From the NCBI RefSeq assembly GCF_019745455.1, contig NZ_JAIETD010000029.1, positions 1-33,871 on the forward strand: a DNA stretch of 33,871 nt. Direction: 5' to 3'. This stretch comes from Methylobacterium sp. GTDB taxonomy: Bacteria; Pseudomonadota; Alphaproteobacteria; Rhizobiales; Beijerinckiaceae. A program made the translations under genes and the position numbers. The notes under the pieces were generated by a model. That model was given only the letters and a program-made list of their open reading frames with translations, searched no databases and was not told the DNA's origin. Positions within the stretch are counted from its first letter, which is position 1, and each line of letters starts with the position of its first letter. Below, one piece after another: positions 7,126 to 15,707 of this stretch.

Positions 7126-8181
7126 TCAGGCGGTAGGTTGCTCGTCCGGGAACAGGGCCGCTCGTGCCGTAGGCGTCCTTTGGTAGCCGTCGCCCCGAGA
7201 CCGGCCTCTCCCGTCCCCATGCACCCTCCTGATCCAGCCGCGCCGCAGGAGCACGTCGAGGCAACGCCCGTCGATGCGCGATCCCTCGATCCAGCCCTCG
7301 TCGGGTACCTTCATGAGGACAGCGCGATGCTTCTCTGAGAGGGGCCACGACGTGAGTGGTGGGACGGGGACCGGGACGTTGGGGAACTCAGCTAGGCTGG
7401 CCGGCCTATCAAGGGCCTGCAAGATTGCGTCGAGGCCGTCGGTCAGGGCCGCGGGACCCGGCTGCAGGATCAGCGGTGACTTGATCTCGACGATACGGCC
7501 CTGGGCCACCGCCGGGATGCGGTTCCAGCCCGCGCGTCCGGCGATGCGGGACGGCACGACCTTCTTCCCGCACCACGACGCGAGGATGACCTCCGGCGCC
7601 GCGGCAATCACGGCCTCCGGGGACACGATGCGGTCCTTAGCAGCGGCCTTCGCGGCAAGCTCCGGAAAGACGTCCTCGCCCCCAGCGACACGCACGAGTT
7701 CCGACACCCAGCCAATGCCAGAGATCAGGGGCTCGTCCCATTCCTCGAAGTACACCCTAGGCCGAAGCTCGCCCTTCGCCTGAGCCGCGACCTGCGCGAG
7801 GCGGGCCTCGTAGCCGCGCGCGAGCACCTCGGCCTTGGCTCCGGCGCCCACAAGCGCCCCGACGGTGCGGATCATGGCGAGGATGCCGGCGACGTCGCGA
7901 TGGTTGAACGCGTGCACGGCGATGCCGGCCCGCACGAGATCGGCGACGATGACGGCCTGCAGGTCCGAGAAGGTCAGGACCAGGTCGGGGTCGAGGGCCA
8001 GGATCTTCGGCAGGTCGGCGCTCGTGAAGGCCGAGACCCTCGGTTTCTCGCGGCGGACCTGGGGCGGGCGAACGGCATACCCGGATACGCCGACGATGCG
8101 GTCCTGCTCCCCGAGCAGGTACAGGGTCTCGACGGTCTCTTCCGTCAGGCAGATGATCCGTTCGGGTGGGAAGCGACGCAT
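7126..8181 (-). CDS. BtuF-like cobalamin-binding protein with C-terminal extension, no signal peptide
   Basis: A 351-residue protein whose first ~275 residues match the periplasmic-binding fold of BtuF-type corrinoid or siderophore binders. Matching elements are 'PPERIICLTEETVETLYLLGEQDRI' at the start, 'DLVLTFSDLQ', 'GWVSELVRVAGGEDVF' and 'SPLILQPGPAALTDGLDAI'. Unlike transport BtuF it has no signal peptide, so it should be cytoplasmic; this form is, to my knowledge, common in alphaproteobacteria. After a Pro-rich linker ('PNVPVPVPPL'), residues ~285-351 form an extra module. It contains 'GRCLDVLLRRGWIRRV' and 'YQRTPTARAALF', which resemble the recognition-helix and wing pattern of winged-helix proteins. 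No transporter genes adjoin it. A cobalamin riboswitch lies 6 kb away. The SBP call is solid, the role unknown. Confidence 0.82.
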   Translation of the reverse strand: MRRFPPERIICLTEETVETLYLLGEQDRIVGVSGYAVRPPQVRREKPRVSAFTSADLPKILALDPDLVLTFSDLQAVIVADLVRAGIAVHAFNHRDVAGILAMIRTVGALVGAGAKAEVLARGYEARLAQVAAQAKGELRPRVYFEEWDEPLISGIGWVSELVRVAGGEDVFPELAAKAAAKDRIVSPEAVIAAAPEVILASWCGKKVVPSRIAGRAGWNRIPAVAQGRIVEIKSPLILQPGPAALTDGLDAILQALDRPASLAEFPNVPVPVPPLTSWPLSEKHRAVLMKVPDEGWIEGSRIDGRCLDVLLRRGWIRRVHGDGRGRSRGDGYQRTPTARAALFPDEQPTA

Positions 8182-8211
8182 GCTGGCGTAACGGAGCTGG
8201 AGGGGCGGCGC

Positions 8212-8460
8212 TCATTCGCCGGCGTAGCGGATCCGTCGGATATAGGCGGCCGGCACGAAAGGAGCTACCCGGGACAAGGCGGCATCGGTCTGCGCGCCCC
8301 TCGATAGGCGCCAAGCACCGAGACTTCGTAGCGGGGGAAATCCAGAGAATTTCATGGTCGCGTCATTGAAGGGGCTTTCTCCGTACGATTGCACCTGCGC
8401 GACAGCCGAGTCGCTCCACGCCGTCCGGGAGATCCCCGACGGCGTGGTGTTCATCCGCAT
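8212..8460 (-). CDS. Doubtful 82-aa ORF upstream of the BtuF-like gene
   Basis: This frame begins at an ATG without a convincing ribosome-binding site and ends 30 bases before the BtuF-like start. The end of the product ('PFVPAAYIRRIRYAGE') and the first third have GC-rich third positions; the middle does not. No family is recognised. It could be a small gene, a decayed one, or chance. Otherwise the 290 bases between 8182 and 8472 show nothing clear. Confidence 0.2.
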   Translation of the reverse strand: MRMNTTPSGISRTAWSDSAVAQVQSYGESPFNDATMKFSGFPPLRSLGAWRLSRGAQTDAALSRVAPFVPAAYIRRIRYAGE

Positions 8461-8472
8461 GATGACTGCCGA

Positions 8473-8742
8473 TCATTCGCAGACGCGCACACGGCGGACG
8501 TAGACACCGCCGAATTCGTCGGCCACGCGCCGGCTTTCGAGGTAGCAATCCCCTTCTGCAGCCGCGGCCGCACCTGCAGCCAGGACGCCAAGGGCCAGAC
8601 CCCCGAGGACGATGCCGCCGTAGCCCACGCCGTGGGAATGGTTGCTCTTGAGGTACATCGGCTTTGCCGAGGCCCCACCGGAAAGGCCGGTGAACAGGAC
8701 CAGTGTACCGAGGGCAGTGGCGATGATTGTCTTACGGGTCAT
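8473..8742 (-). CDS. Small exported or membrane-anchored protein with C-terminal Cys motif
   Basis: An 89-residue protein with GGAGG correctly placed before the ATG. The signal peptide spans roughly residues 1-26 ('ATALGTLVLFTGLSGGASA'). A second Gly/Ala-rich hydrophobic segment follows ('GGIVLGGLALGVLAAGAAAAA', about 43-63) and may anchor it in the inner membrane. The tail 'GDCYLESRRVADEFGGVYVRRV' ends in 'RVCE', with two cysteines bracketing an Arg-rich strand. The same kind of ending is found in the His-rich protein at 6474. Function unknown; likely periplasmic. Confidence 0.75.
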   Translation of the reverse strand: MTRKTIIATALGTLVLFTGLSGGASAKPMYLKSNHSHGVGYGGIVLGGLALGVLAAGAAAAAEGDCYLESRRVADEFGGVYVRRVRVCE

Positions 8743-8892
8743 GGCGGGTTCCTCCGAGTTGCGGGCCGTCTCTTCACGCCCCTGACACCCGTTGGTCGCG
8801 CGAGTGCGGAGAACGGTTCACGATCTCCGCAACTTCTTTGGTCCGTCCTTCCAGAACACCGCCAGCTGGTCGGCATGGCTGAAGGCGGAAAG

Positions 8893-8910
8893 CTTTCACA
8901 TGGTTGTCAT
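8893..8910 (+). promoter_or_regulatory. Candidate Pho box upstream of the alkaline phosphatase
   Basis: CTTTCAC (8893-8899), four bases, then TTGTCAT (8904-8910). This is the PhoB arrangement of two 7-mers related to CTGTCAT spaced 11 bases apart; 5 and 6 of 7 positions match. It lies 167 bases before the phosphatase ATG, in a gap of 334 bases (8743-9076) that holds no gene. Location before a phosphatase gene strengthens the call. Confidence 0.55.
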
Positions 8911-9076
8911 CGAGTTAAGTCACGCAGGTTCTCGGGATCGTGCCGAGGTCGGCTGCAGTCGTTCCGCGCCCTGACCTGCACTTCCTACAGGCTCGAAGAT
9001 GTCCGCTGGCCGAGACCGGCGGTCACTCCATCTCACCGCCGACCCATCGGCGCCCACAATAGAGAGAGCGAGAACC

Positions 9077-12000
9077 ATGGCGTCGACTGCCAGCCCCATC
9101 AAGAACGTGATCGTGATGATCGCCGACGGCGCCGGCTACAACACGCTGGAGGCCACGCGGCTCTATCTGCAGGGCTTGGCCGAGGGCGATGCGCGCGCCG
9201 GCGCGGCCGGACGGACCCTCGTGGCCGACGGGCCTGGCTTCGTCGCAACGGCCCAGTCCGTGTTCCCGCTCGATACCCGCACGACCCCGATCCCGGGCGA
9301 GACCGGGACCGCCCAAAACCCGAACACGGTCTACGACCCGGCCAGGAACTACGATTTCCGGCCCGTCGCCGGCTCGGACACCGTCGCCAATGGCGGCTTC
9401 CAGGTCACCTATCCGCGTGGTTTCGAGGGCTACGAATTCCACCGGCAGACCTATCCGGATTCGGGTAACACGGCCTCTTCCATCGCCACCGGCGAGAAAA
9501 CCTACAACAACGCCATCGACGTGGACGGGGCAGGCGAGCCGCTCTTCTCGATTGCCGAGCAGTTCCACCAGCTCGGCCGGGCGACCGGTGTCGTCTCCAC
9601 GGTGCAATTCAGCGATGCGACCCCGGCGGCGACGGGCGGCGCCCACAACATCGCCCGCTCCAACGCTGCCCAGATCGCGCAGGAGATGTTCGCCTCCGGT
9701 ACCCTCGACGTCATCGCCGGGACCGGCAACCCGGACTACAACGACAACGGCCGTCTGCGCACGAGCGCGGACTACACCTGGGTCGGGGCTGATCTCTGGA
9801 ATTCGCTCAAGGCCGATACCTTCCGCTCCCTGGACGGTCAGAGCTGGAACCTGCTCCAGGACCGTGCCGCGATCCAAGCCGCGGGCAGCGGTGCGCCGAC
9901 CACCGAACGCCTGGCGATGATCACCCAGGCCTTCACATCGAGCAACTTCAACCGCGACGGTGCGGCAGCCCCGAACACGACGGAAATACCGTTCAGCGTG
10001 CCGCGTCTGGCGACCTCCCCGACGCTCTCCGAGCTATCGCTCGCCGCGCTCAACCGGCTCAACGTCGACCCCGACGGCCTCTACCTCTCGATTGAGGGCG
10101 GCGCCGTCGACCGCGCGATGCATGCCAACAACCGCGGCCGGATGATCGAGGAGTACATCGAGTTCAACAACTCGGTCCGCACGGTCGTCGACTGGATCAA
10201 CTCGCCGACGAGCCGCGCCACCTTCGAGGACACGCTGCTCATCGTCACCGCCGACCACGACCACCTGTTCTTCGGACCCGAGGGCGCAACGATCCCGTAT
10301 CAGCCGGTCCAGCCGGACCGGAACGGAGACGGTGTTCCCGAGGGACTTTTCTTTAGCGGCAACCACTCGAACCAGGTCATCCCGCTCTACGCCATGGGCG
10401 CCGGCGCTTCGCTGATCCCCTCGCTTGCCGACCAGGTCGACGCCTTCACAAACGCGCAGGGCCAGCGGATCGGGTCGGGTCGTAACTTCACCGACCAGGC
10501 CGAGCTCGGCGACTTCCTCCAGGCGCAAGTCCGCCTCAACGCGACGGCGGTCGATGCCGGAAACAACTCCCTGCTTGGCAGCGATGCCGGGGAGGCGCTG
10601 AATGGGCTTGCCGGCAACGACTTCATCGACGGCCGCGGCGGCAACGACACCCTCATCGGTGAGGCGGGCAACGACGTCCTCTCCGGCGGCGCCGGCGATG
10701 ATGCCGTGCTGGGCGGCGCCGGCAACGACACCGCCTTCTTCAACGTCTCGACGGATGGCGCGGATCGCACCGACCTCGGCGAGGGAACCGACATTGTCAA
10801 CGTCTCGGCCGCCGCGGCTGGTCAGGTACGTCTGACCTTCACGTCGGCGCAGGTCGGGAACGGCTCGACCGTCGACACCAACACCATGGCGAACCAGGAT
10901 GGCGGCCTCGCCATCCGGCTGCAGGCAGAGGCCGCGGCCGACGCACTGACTGGCCCGGTCAGCCGTTTCGACGACGAGGGCATCAGTTTCGTCGCCTCGA
11001 CGAATGGCGTCACCTTCGACGTGCGCGATCTCGTGAGCGGCGCGGCACGCGGGGACCAATTCCAGGTCGTCACGCTCGGGACCACGGGCAACGATACCTT
11101 CACGGTGCCCGCCGCTACCGCGGCCCAGCCGCAGCGCTCCACCTACTTCAACGCCGGCATGGGCAACGACACCGTCACCGGCGGATCGGCCAACGACTTT
11201 CTCGTCGGTGGGGCTGGCAACGACACGCTCAGTGGCGGCGCGGGCAACGACAGCTTCATCGCCGGGGCGGGCAACGACATCGTCGTCGGCGGGACCGGCG
11301 CCGACACGGCGATCTTCAACTTCGCGCTGTCGGCGGCGACCGCTGGCGTTGCCGCCAATGGTGGCATCGTCATCAACGGTCCGGAAGGCAGCGACACCCT
11401 CACGGGCATCGAGCAGTTCCAGTTCACGGACCGCACGATCAACAACGCCGACGGCGCGCCGCTGGTCGACGACCTGTACTACCTGATCCGCAACCCGGAC
11501 GTGGCCGCCTCGGGCCGGGATGCCGATGCCCATTATGCCGAGTTCGGCTTCCGCGAGGGCCGCGATCCCAACGCCTTCTTCTCGACGACGGGCTACCTTG
11601 CCGCCAACCCGGACGTCCGCGCCGCCGGCCTCAACCCGCTCACCCACTATGACACGAACGGCTTTCGCGAAGGCCGTGATCCAGGTGCCGCCTTCGACAC
11701 GCAGTTCTACCTCTCGCGCAACGCCGACATTCGTGCCGCCGGGACCGATCCGCTCGCCCATTACCTTGAATTCGGACAATCGGAGGGGCGGGCGACCAAC
11801 GCGGCCATCGGCCGAGCGGGCAACATCTCGAACGGCTTCGACGCCGAGTTCTACCTCTTGAGCAATGGCGACGTGGCTCGCGCGTCCATCACCGCGGGCG
11901 GCGATGCCTTTGCCTTCGCGCGGCAGCACTTCAATAACTCCGGCGCTCGCGAGGGCCGTGACGCCAACGCGGTGTTCGACACCGACGGCTACCTCGCCGC

Positions 12001-12232
12001 CTACGGTGACGTGCGTGCGTCAGGCATCAACCCGCTGACGCACTACACGCAGTTCGGCTTCAAGGAGGGTCGCGACCCAAGCGTCAGCTTCGATAGCTCA
12101 GCCTATCTCGCCGCTTACAGCGACGTGCGGGCTGCCGGGATCGATCCGATGCAGCACTACCTGCAAAATGGCATCTACGAAGGCCGCTCCGCGTTCGCGG
12201 ACACCACCTTCGGCGCCGGTACCATTGGCTGA
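9077..12232 (+). CDS. Secreted alkaline phosphatase fused to RTX and C-terminal tandem repeats
   Basis: A 1051-residue modular protein. Residues ~8-475 form a PhoA-type alkaline phosphatase. Asp17 sits in 'MIADGAG'. The nucleophile region is 'PDSGNTASSIATGEKTYNNA', with Asp128 and Ser129. Further metal-site motifs are 'IEGGAVDRAMHANN', 'VTADHDH' and 'GNHSNQ'. Residues ~500-555 and ~693-745 are Ca-binding RTX nonapeptide blocks. Residues ~798-1043 are six repeats of 35-45 residues. There is no N-terminal signal peptide, which with RTX repeats points to type I secretion; no type I exporter is in the window. The start at 9077 follows a purine-rich GAGAGAGCGAGA. It should release phosphate from organic phosphoesters outside the cell under phosphate limitation, given the Pho box upstream. 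Substrate range is not readable. Confidence 0.9.
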   Translation: MASTASPIKNVIVMIADGAGYNTLEATRLYLQGLAEGDARAGAAGRTLVADGPGFVATAQSVFPLDTRTTPIPGETGTAQNPNTVYDPARNYDFRPVAGSDTVANGGFQVTYPRGFEGYEFHRQTYPDSGNTASSIATGEKTYNNAIDVDGAGEPLFSIAEQFHQLGRATGVVSTVQFSDATPAATGGAHNIARSNAAQIAQEMFASGTLDVIAGTGNPDYNDNGRLRTSADYTWVGADLWNSLKADTFRSLDGQSWNLLQDRAAIQAAGSGAPTTERLAMITQAFTSSNFNRDGAAAPNTTEIPFSVPRLATSPTLSELSLAALNRLNVDPDGLYLSIEGGAVDRAMHANNRGRMIEEYIEFNNSVRTVVDWINSPTSRATFEDTLLIVTADHDHLFFGPEGATIPYQPVQPDRNGDGVPEGLFFSGNHSNQVIPLYAMGAGASLIPSLADQVDAFTNAQGQRIGSGRNFTDQAELGDFLQAQVRLNATAVDAGNNSLLGSDAGEALNGLAGNDFIDGRGGNDTLIGEAGNDVLSGGAGDDAVLGGAGNDTAFFNVSTDGADRTDLGEGTDIVNVSAAAAGQVRLTFTSAQVGNGSTVDTNTMANQDGGLAIRLQAEAAADALTGPVSRFDDEGISFVASTNGVTFDVRDLVSGAARGDQFQVVTLGTTGNDTFTVPAATAAQPQRSTYFNAGMGNDTVTGGSANDFLVGGAGNDTLSGGAGNDSFIAGAGNDIVVGGTGADTAIFNFALSAATAGVAANGGIVINGPEGSDTLTGIEQFQFTDRTINNADGAPLVDDLYYLIRNPDVAASGRDADAHYAEFGFREGRDPNAFFSTTGYLAANPDVRAAGLNPLTHYDTNGFREGRDPGAAFDTQFYLSRNADIRAAGTDPLAHYLEFGQSEGRATNAAIGRAGNISNGFDAEFYLLSNGDVARASITAGGDAFAFARQHFNNSGAREGRDANAVFDTDGYLAAYGDVRASGINPLTHYTQFGFKEGRDPSVSFDSSAYLAAYSDVRAAGIDPMQHYLQNGIYEGRSAFADTTFGAGTIG
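10576..11310 (+). repeat. Two RTX (GGxGxDxxx) nonapeptide blocks
   Basis: At about 10576-10740 and 11155-11310 the phosphatase encodes tandem 'GxAGNDxLxGGxGND' units, each 27 bases, forming Ca-binding beta rolls. About 400 bases of non-repeat sequence separate the blocks. At DNA level the repeated core is GGCAACGAC. Confidence 0.85.
11467..12208 (+). repeat. Six 35-45-residue tandem repeats
   Basis: Each unit follows the pattern F/Y-Y-L-x3-x-D-V/I-x-A-x-G-x-x-x-L-x-H-Y-x-x-x-G-x-x-E-G-R-D/x. Examples are 'YLAANPDVRAAG' and 'HYLEFGQSEGR'. The fourth unit (around 11840-11975) carries a short insertion. Such repeats follow RTX domains in many Methylobacterium-type proteins; their role is not established to my knowledge. 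Confidence 0.8.
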
Positions 12233-12248
12233 GGCCAAGTCGGTTCAT

Positions 12249-12283
12249 GACGTACGGCCCCGATATCGCCTGGGCCGTACGTC
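12249..12283. terminator. Perfect 12-bp hairpin between convergent genes
   Basis: GACGTACGGCCC (12249-12260) is the exact reverse complement of GGGCCGTACGTC (12272-12283), with an 11-base loop. It fills the 51-base gap between the phosphatase stop (12232) and the receptor stop (12284), serving both strands. A T tract is absent, as is common in GC-rich genomes. Confidence 0.75.
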
Positions 12284-14444
12284 TCAGAACGACATACTGT
12301 AGGCGACCTCGACGGACCGGGGCCGCCCCAGCAGCCACATCGTTGAACTGCCGGTGATCGCGTAGACCTCGTCGAGCAGGTTGTAGACCCGTACGCTGAA
12401 GCGGGAGGTCGGGGTGGCTTGATAGTCGAGCCCGCCGTTGACGACGGTGTAGCTCGGGCGCTTGGCGGTGTTGGCGAAATCGCCGAACGTCTCGCCGACA
12501 ATCTGCACCCCGCCCCGGGCCTCCCACCGTGGCGCGAACGCCCAGGTCAGCCACAAGTTGGCGACCTGCTCGGGCACGTTCTGAGGCTGGTTCCCGGCGA
12601 AGTTGACTGCCACCCCGCCCACCGATTGCTGGAAGTCGTCGTACTGGGCATGCAACAGGGCGAGGTTCGCCTCGGCACGCCAGTTCTCCCACAAGCCGAG
12701 CGACAGGAACGCCTCGACGCCGTGTGATGATTGGCTGCCGACCTGTACGGCCACGGTGGGCCGATTGGGGCCCACCGTCAGCAAGTTGTCCTTCTTGATC
12801 CGGTAGCCGGCGAGCGTGAACTCGCCGCGTCCCTCCCAGAACGATTGCTTGAAGCCGACCTCGACCTGCTCGCCGGTGGAGAGCTGGAAGTCCTTATGGG
12901 TTAGCGACAGGGTGATGAGGCTGCCGACTGGATCAACGGCCGTCGCATACTGAGCGTAGAGCGCCGTGCCTAGCGTTGGGGTGTAGACGGCGCCGAAGCG
13001 GTAGCTCACCGCGCTGAGGTCCTTCGTGAAGCACGCCGGCAATCAGCGACAGCTGGTCGGACAGGATCAGGCGGTCCTCGGCGAAGACCGCATACTGGTC
13101 CGTGCTGGTGCGGTGGCCGGGGCTGATGCCGTTCACCCGCAGGAACTGACCGGGATCGAATGCAAAGGGGTCGACGCTGCTGGTGCCGCCGTAGGGCGAG
13201 TTGTTGGTGTGCAGGAAGTCGATGTGGTTGACGTCGAAGCCCGCCACGAACTCGTTCCTGATCCCGAACACGCTGCCGCGGAACGTGGCGTCGAAGCGGT
13301 TCCCGATCTGCTCCTGGTCGTGGAAGATCTCGATGTAGTCGCTGCGATTGATCCGGCCTGTGCCCGGGACGAACCGGTAGCTCTCGACGTCGCGGTAGCG
13401 CCGGGCCGAGGTCAGGCGGTAGGCCGTGTTGCGGATCGTGATGTCTGCGCTGGGATTCCACTCGGCCTTAAGTTGAGTCCAGTTATCCTTGAAGATGATC
13501 CGGCTGTCGTCGACGTTGTAGTTGCGGAAGCGGGTGCCCGGGACGATGCGTCCGTTGACCAGCGGCGTCCCGAAGTAGCGCATCGGCTCCTGGTAGCCGT
13601 AGTCGTTCGACAAGGTGAAGGCGAGGTCAGGCGTCGCTTGGTAGAGGAGCGAGCCGGAGATCGCGAGATTGCGGAAGTCGCCGTTCTCCCGCAGCCAGCC
13701 CTCAGCGACATTTCCGCTGATGTTGAAGCGATAGGCAAGCTGGTCACCGATGGCGCCGCCGCTATCGAGGGCAAGGCGCTTGATCCCGTCCGAGCCGATG
13801 GCCGCACGCGCCTCGTTGATGGACACGAAGGTCGGCTTCTTGGGCACCACGTTGATGATGCCGCCGATGGCACCCTCTCCGAACAAGACGGAGGCTGGGC
13901 CGCGCAGCACCTCGATGCGATCGACGTTCCAGGTGTCGAACGGATAGGTGACTGTGCCGGCACCAACGTAGAGCCGAGTGCCGTCGTAGAGCTGCATGAC
14001 CGAGTTCACCCCCGCGAAGCCGCGCGAAGTGTAGGATCCACCGCCATTGCCGGGAGCGCCGATGGTCGTGATGCCGGTGGCGTTCTGGGTCACCGCGTCC
14101 GTGACGTTGTTCTGGCCGCGCTCGCGGATCTTCTGGCCCGGGATGATCTCGATGCTGGCGGGCGTCTCCAGCGGCGTGAGGTCGAGGCGGCTGCCGCTGC
14201 GGCTCGGCCTGGCGAGGTTGAGGCCGACCGGCGACGCTGTGAAGGGCCCGTTACCAGCGCCGGTGCCGGACACCGAGAGCGTATCGAGGGTTACGGCTCC
14301 AGCTTGCGCCGAACGCGGGAGCGCGTCTTCCTGAGCCATCGCCCGTGAAATGCCGGGGACGGCGAGGCCGGCGGACAGTGCGAGGGCGAACGCATGGCGA
14401 AGCGACGGCTTCGAGCCGGTCGCATGGATGGCAGTGAACGGCAT
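12284..14444 (-). pseudogene. TonB-dependent receptor, cobalamin-regulated, frameshifted
   Basis: The first reading frame (14444 down to about 13030) gives a signal peptide, a TonB box-like 'DTLSVSG' and a plug domain. Plug motifs are 'PASIEIIPGQKIRERG', 'SRGFAGVNSVMQLYDG' and 'VDRIEVLRGPASVLFGEGAIGGIINVVPKK'. Barrel strands follow up to 'LSLIAGV'. The barrel then continues in another frame from 'TKDLSAVSYRFGAVYTP' to the expected aromatic end 'VEVAYSMSF' at 12284. The join at about 13020-13042 lacks the 15-20 residues usually found between these motifs, so a deletion rather than a single-base error is likely. By sequence it looks like a FhuA/FecA-type siderophore receptor, but the upstream cobalamin riboswitch argues for corrinoid uptake. 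GAGGT precedes the ATG. Assembly error is the alternative. Confidence 0.82.
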
Positions 14445-14560
14445 CGTGAGACCTCGGGCGACGGCTGTGGCACGTCACCGCGAACGAAGCCGGTCCCCGC
14501 GCGAGCAGGTTCCGACACCCCATCAGGACACCCCGCCCGATGCGTTCCGCGTGTGACCAC

Positions 14561-14740
14561 GGCTACGGCAGGTCTCCTGGCTCGCGGGTCACCGCCCTCT
14601 CATCGTCTTCCCAGATGCCAGGGCATCCAGTGACGTGTTGATGAAGGGCTCGCCGCTTACAGTTGCCGGGGCAGCCGCGGCATCGGGCCATGAGCCCTCA
14701 CCGCGTTCCCTTTTGATCCTCGTGAGAGGAACCGTCTCAG
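14561..14740 (-). promoter_or_regulatory. Cobalamin (AdoCbl) riboswitch
   Basis: On the minus strand the conserved elements appear in canonical order. They are GGTTCC with AAAAGGGAA, then GATGCCGCGGCTGCCCC with GGCAACTGTAAGCGG, then the TCACTGG and GGGAAG elements. The closing box is GCGAGCCAGGAGACCTGCC at about 14585-14567. This is one of the most recognisable bacterial riboswitches. It lies about 117 bases before the receptor ATG. Binding of adenosylcobalamin normally switches the downstream gene off, so the receptor should be made when B12 is scarce. Confidence 0.94.
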
Positions 14741-14937
14741 CGATGCTTGCGGAAATGGCGTTGGCCGTCAAGGATGTCACACCCCCGTGAAGGGAACGGA
14801 TGTCGAAGCGAATGAGACACACCTTGGCGATCAAGGATGCAGCGCTAAGCGATACAACTAAAATTGGTGAATGACGGTCGCCGCATAGACAGGACTGGAG
14901 CACCTTTCCATGCCTGGGGTTGTCCCAGGTCGGCTGC

Positions 14938-15252
14938 ATGACGTGCCTTGTGTCCAATCAGATTACCCCACGCCTGAACGGCGACCTCTATATCGTGGTG
15001 ACGCTGGTCGGAGGTCGGACGCACTACCAGGAAGGACTGCCAACCCGTGCCAGGGTGGAAAGCACCGTGGATATCCTGCGCGATCTCATGACGGCCTGCG
15101 GAGCTTCGCTCGTTGACGAACCGGCGATCCGCGCCGTGACCGAGTCACAGCGTGTGACGCAGGGCGCTCAAGGCACGCGCGGGATGAAATGCCAGCGCGT
15201 TGCCCAGGAGGCGGGTTGCGTGCGTGGGCTGCCGTTCGAGGCACTCGCATAG
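14938..15252 (+). CDS. Hypothetical protein, 104 aa
   Basis: Transcribed away from the riboswitch. The part from residue ~14 to ~65 ('NGDLYIVVTLVGGRTHYQ', 'ESTVDILRDLMTACGASLVDEPAIRAV') has a folded-protein look and strongly GC-rich third positions. The last third is Gln/Arg/Gly-rich. The ribosome-binding site before ATG 14938 (AGGTCGG) is weak; a TTG at 14920 is an alternative. No signal peptide and no recognised family. Confidence 0.4.
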   Translation: MTCLVSNQITPRLNGDLYIVVTLVGGRTHYQEGLPTRARVESTVDILRDLMTACGASLVDEPAIRAVTESQRVTQGAQGTRGMKCQRVAQEAGCVRGLPFEALA

Positions 15253-15707
15253 GAGGAGCTAAATCGACGAAGCTTAAGGAGCCGAAGTTTGGTCTGGGCC
15301 TTCAACCTATTGCAGCGGATCGTTCGTTAGGGCCAAATTGGACCTGCTCCTGGAGGAACCGGAAGCCCAGGACGAAGGGCCGCCCGTGCAAGCCGGGAAA
15401 GCCTTGGATGAACGATCGGCAGGAGCGCTTCCTCGTGAGACGTCCGATCAATCTGAGGAATTCGTCACGAGGCCGGGGCGGAGGGCGAGAGCGCAGCCTC
15501 AGCCGGTACCGCCCCGGCTCGGATGGTTGATCCGGTGCCCATTGCAGGGTGAACGGGGCGGTTTTCCAGAAGGAGAGCACGTGTACGCGGACCTCTAGGG
15601 CCAGAGCGTTTGGCTCGGAATTCCGTGCCTATCTTCGCTTTTTGATCATGCTCCACGGAGGTTCGCCTACGCTTCATCCGCCACGGTCCTGCAGAAACGC
15701 CCTGCAA
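15253..15707. other. Intergenic region, no supported gene
   Basis: 455 bases. Open frames on both strands (for example 15302-15580 and 15338-15598) overlap each other, give Arg/Pro-rich or Glu/Gln-rich products and lack ribosome-binding sites. I call none of them. Confidence 0.45.

Noticed and set aside
8182..8472. Second cobalamin riboswitch before the BtuF-like gene
   Set aside because: I looked for the GAGCCAGGAGACCTGCC-like box and the upstream elements on the minus strand and found none.
10034..11929. Minus-strand 631-codon frame antisense to the phosphatase
   Set aside because: It mirrors the RTX repeats on the opposite strand and has no ribosome-binding site or family resemblance.
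10576..12208. Regular repeats that might be taken for a CRISPR array or DNA satellite
   Set aside because: The periodicity is in-frame (27 bases for RTX, about 111 for the C-terminal repeats) and varies at DNA level, so it is protein repetition.
13026..14348. Plus-strand 440-codon frame over the TonB receptor
   Set aside because: It is a shadow of the receptor gene; the product is Val/Ala/Asp/Arg-rich with no domain.
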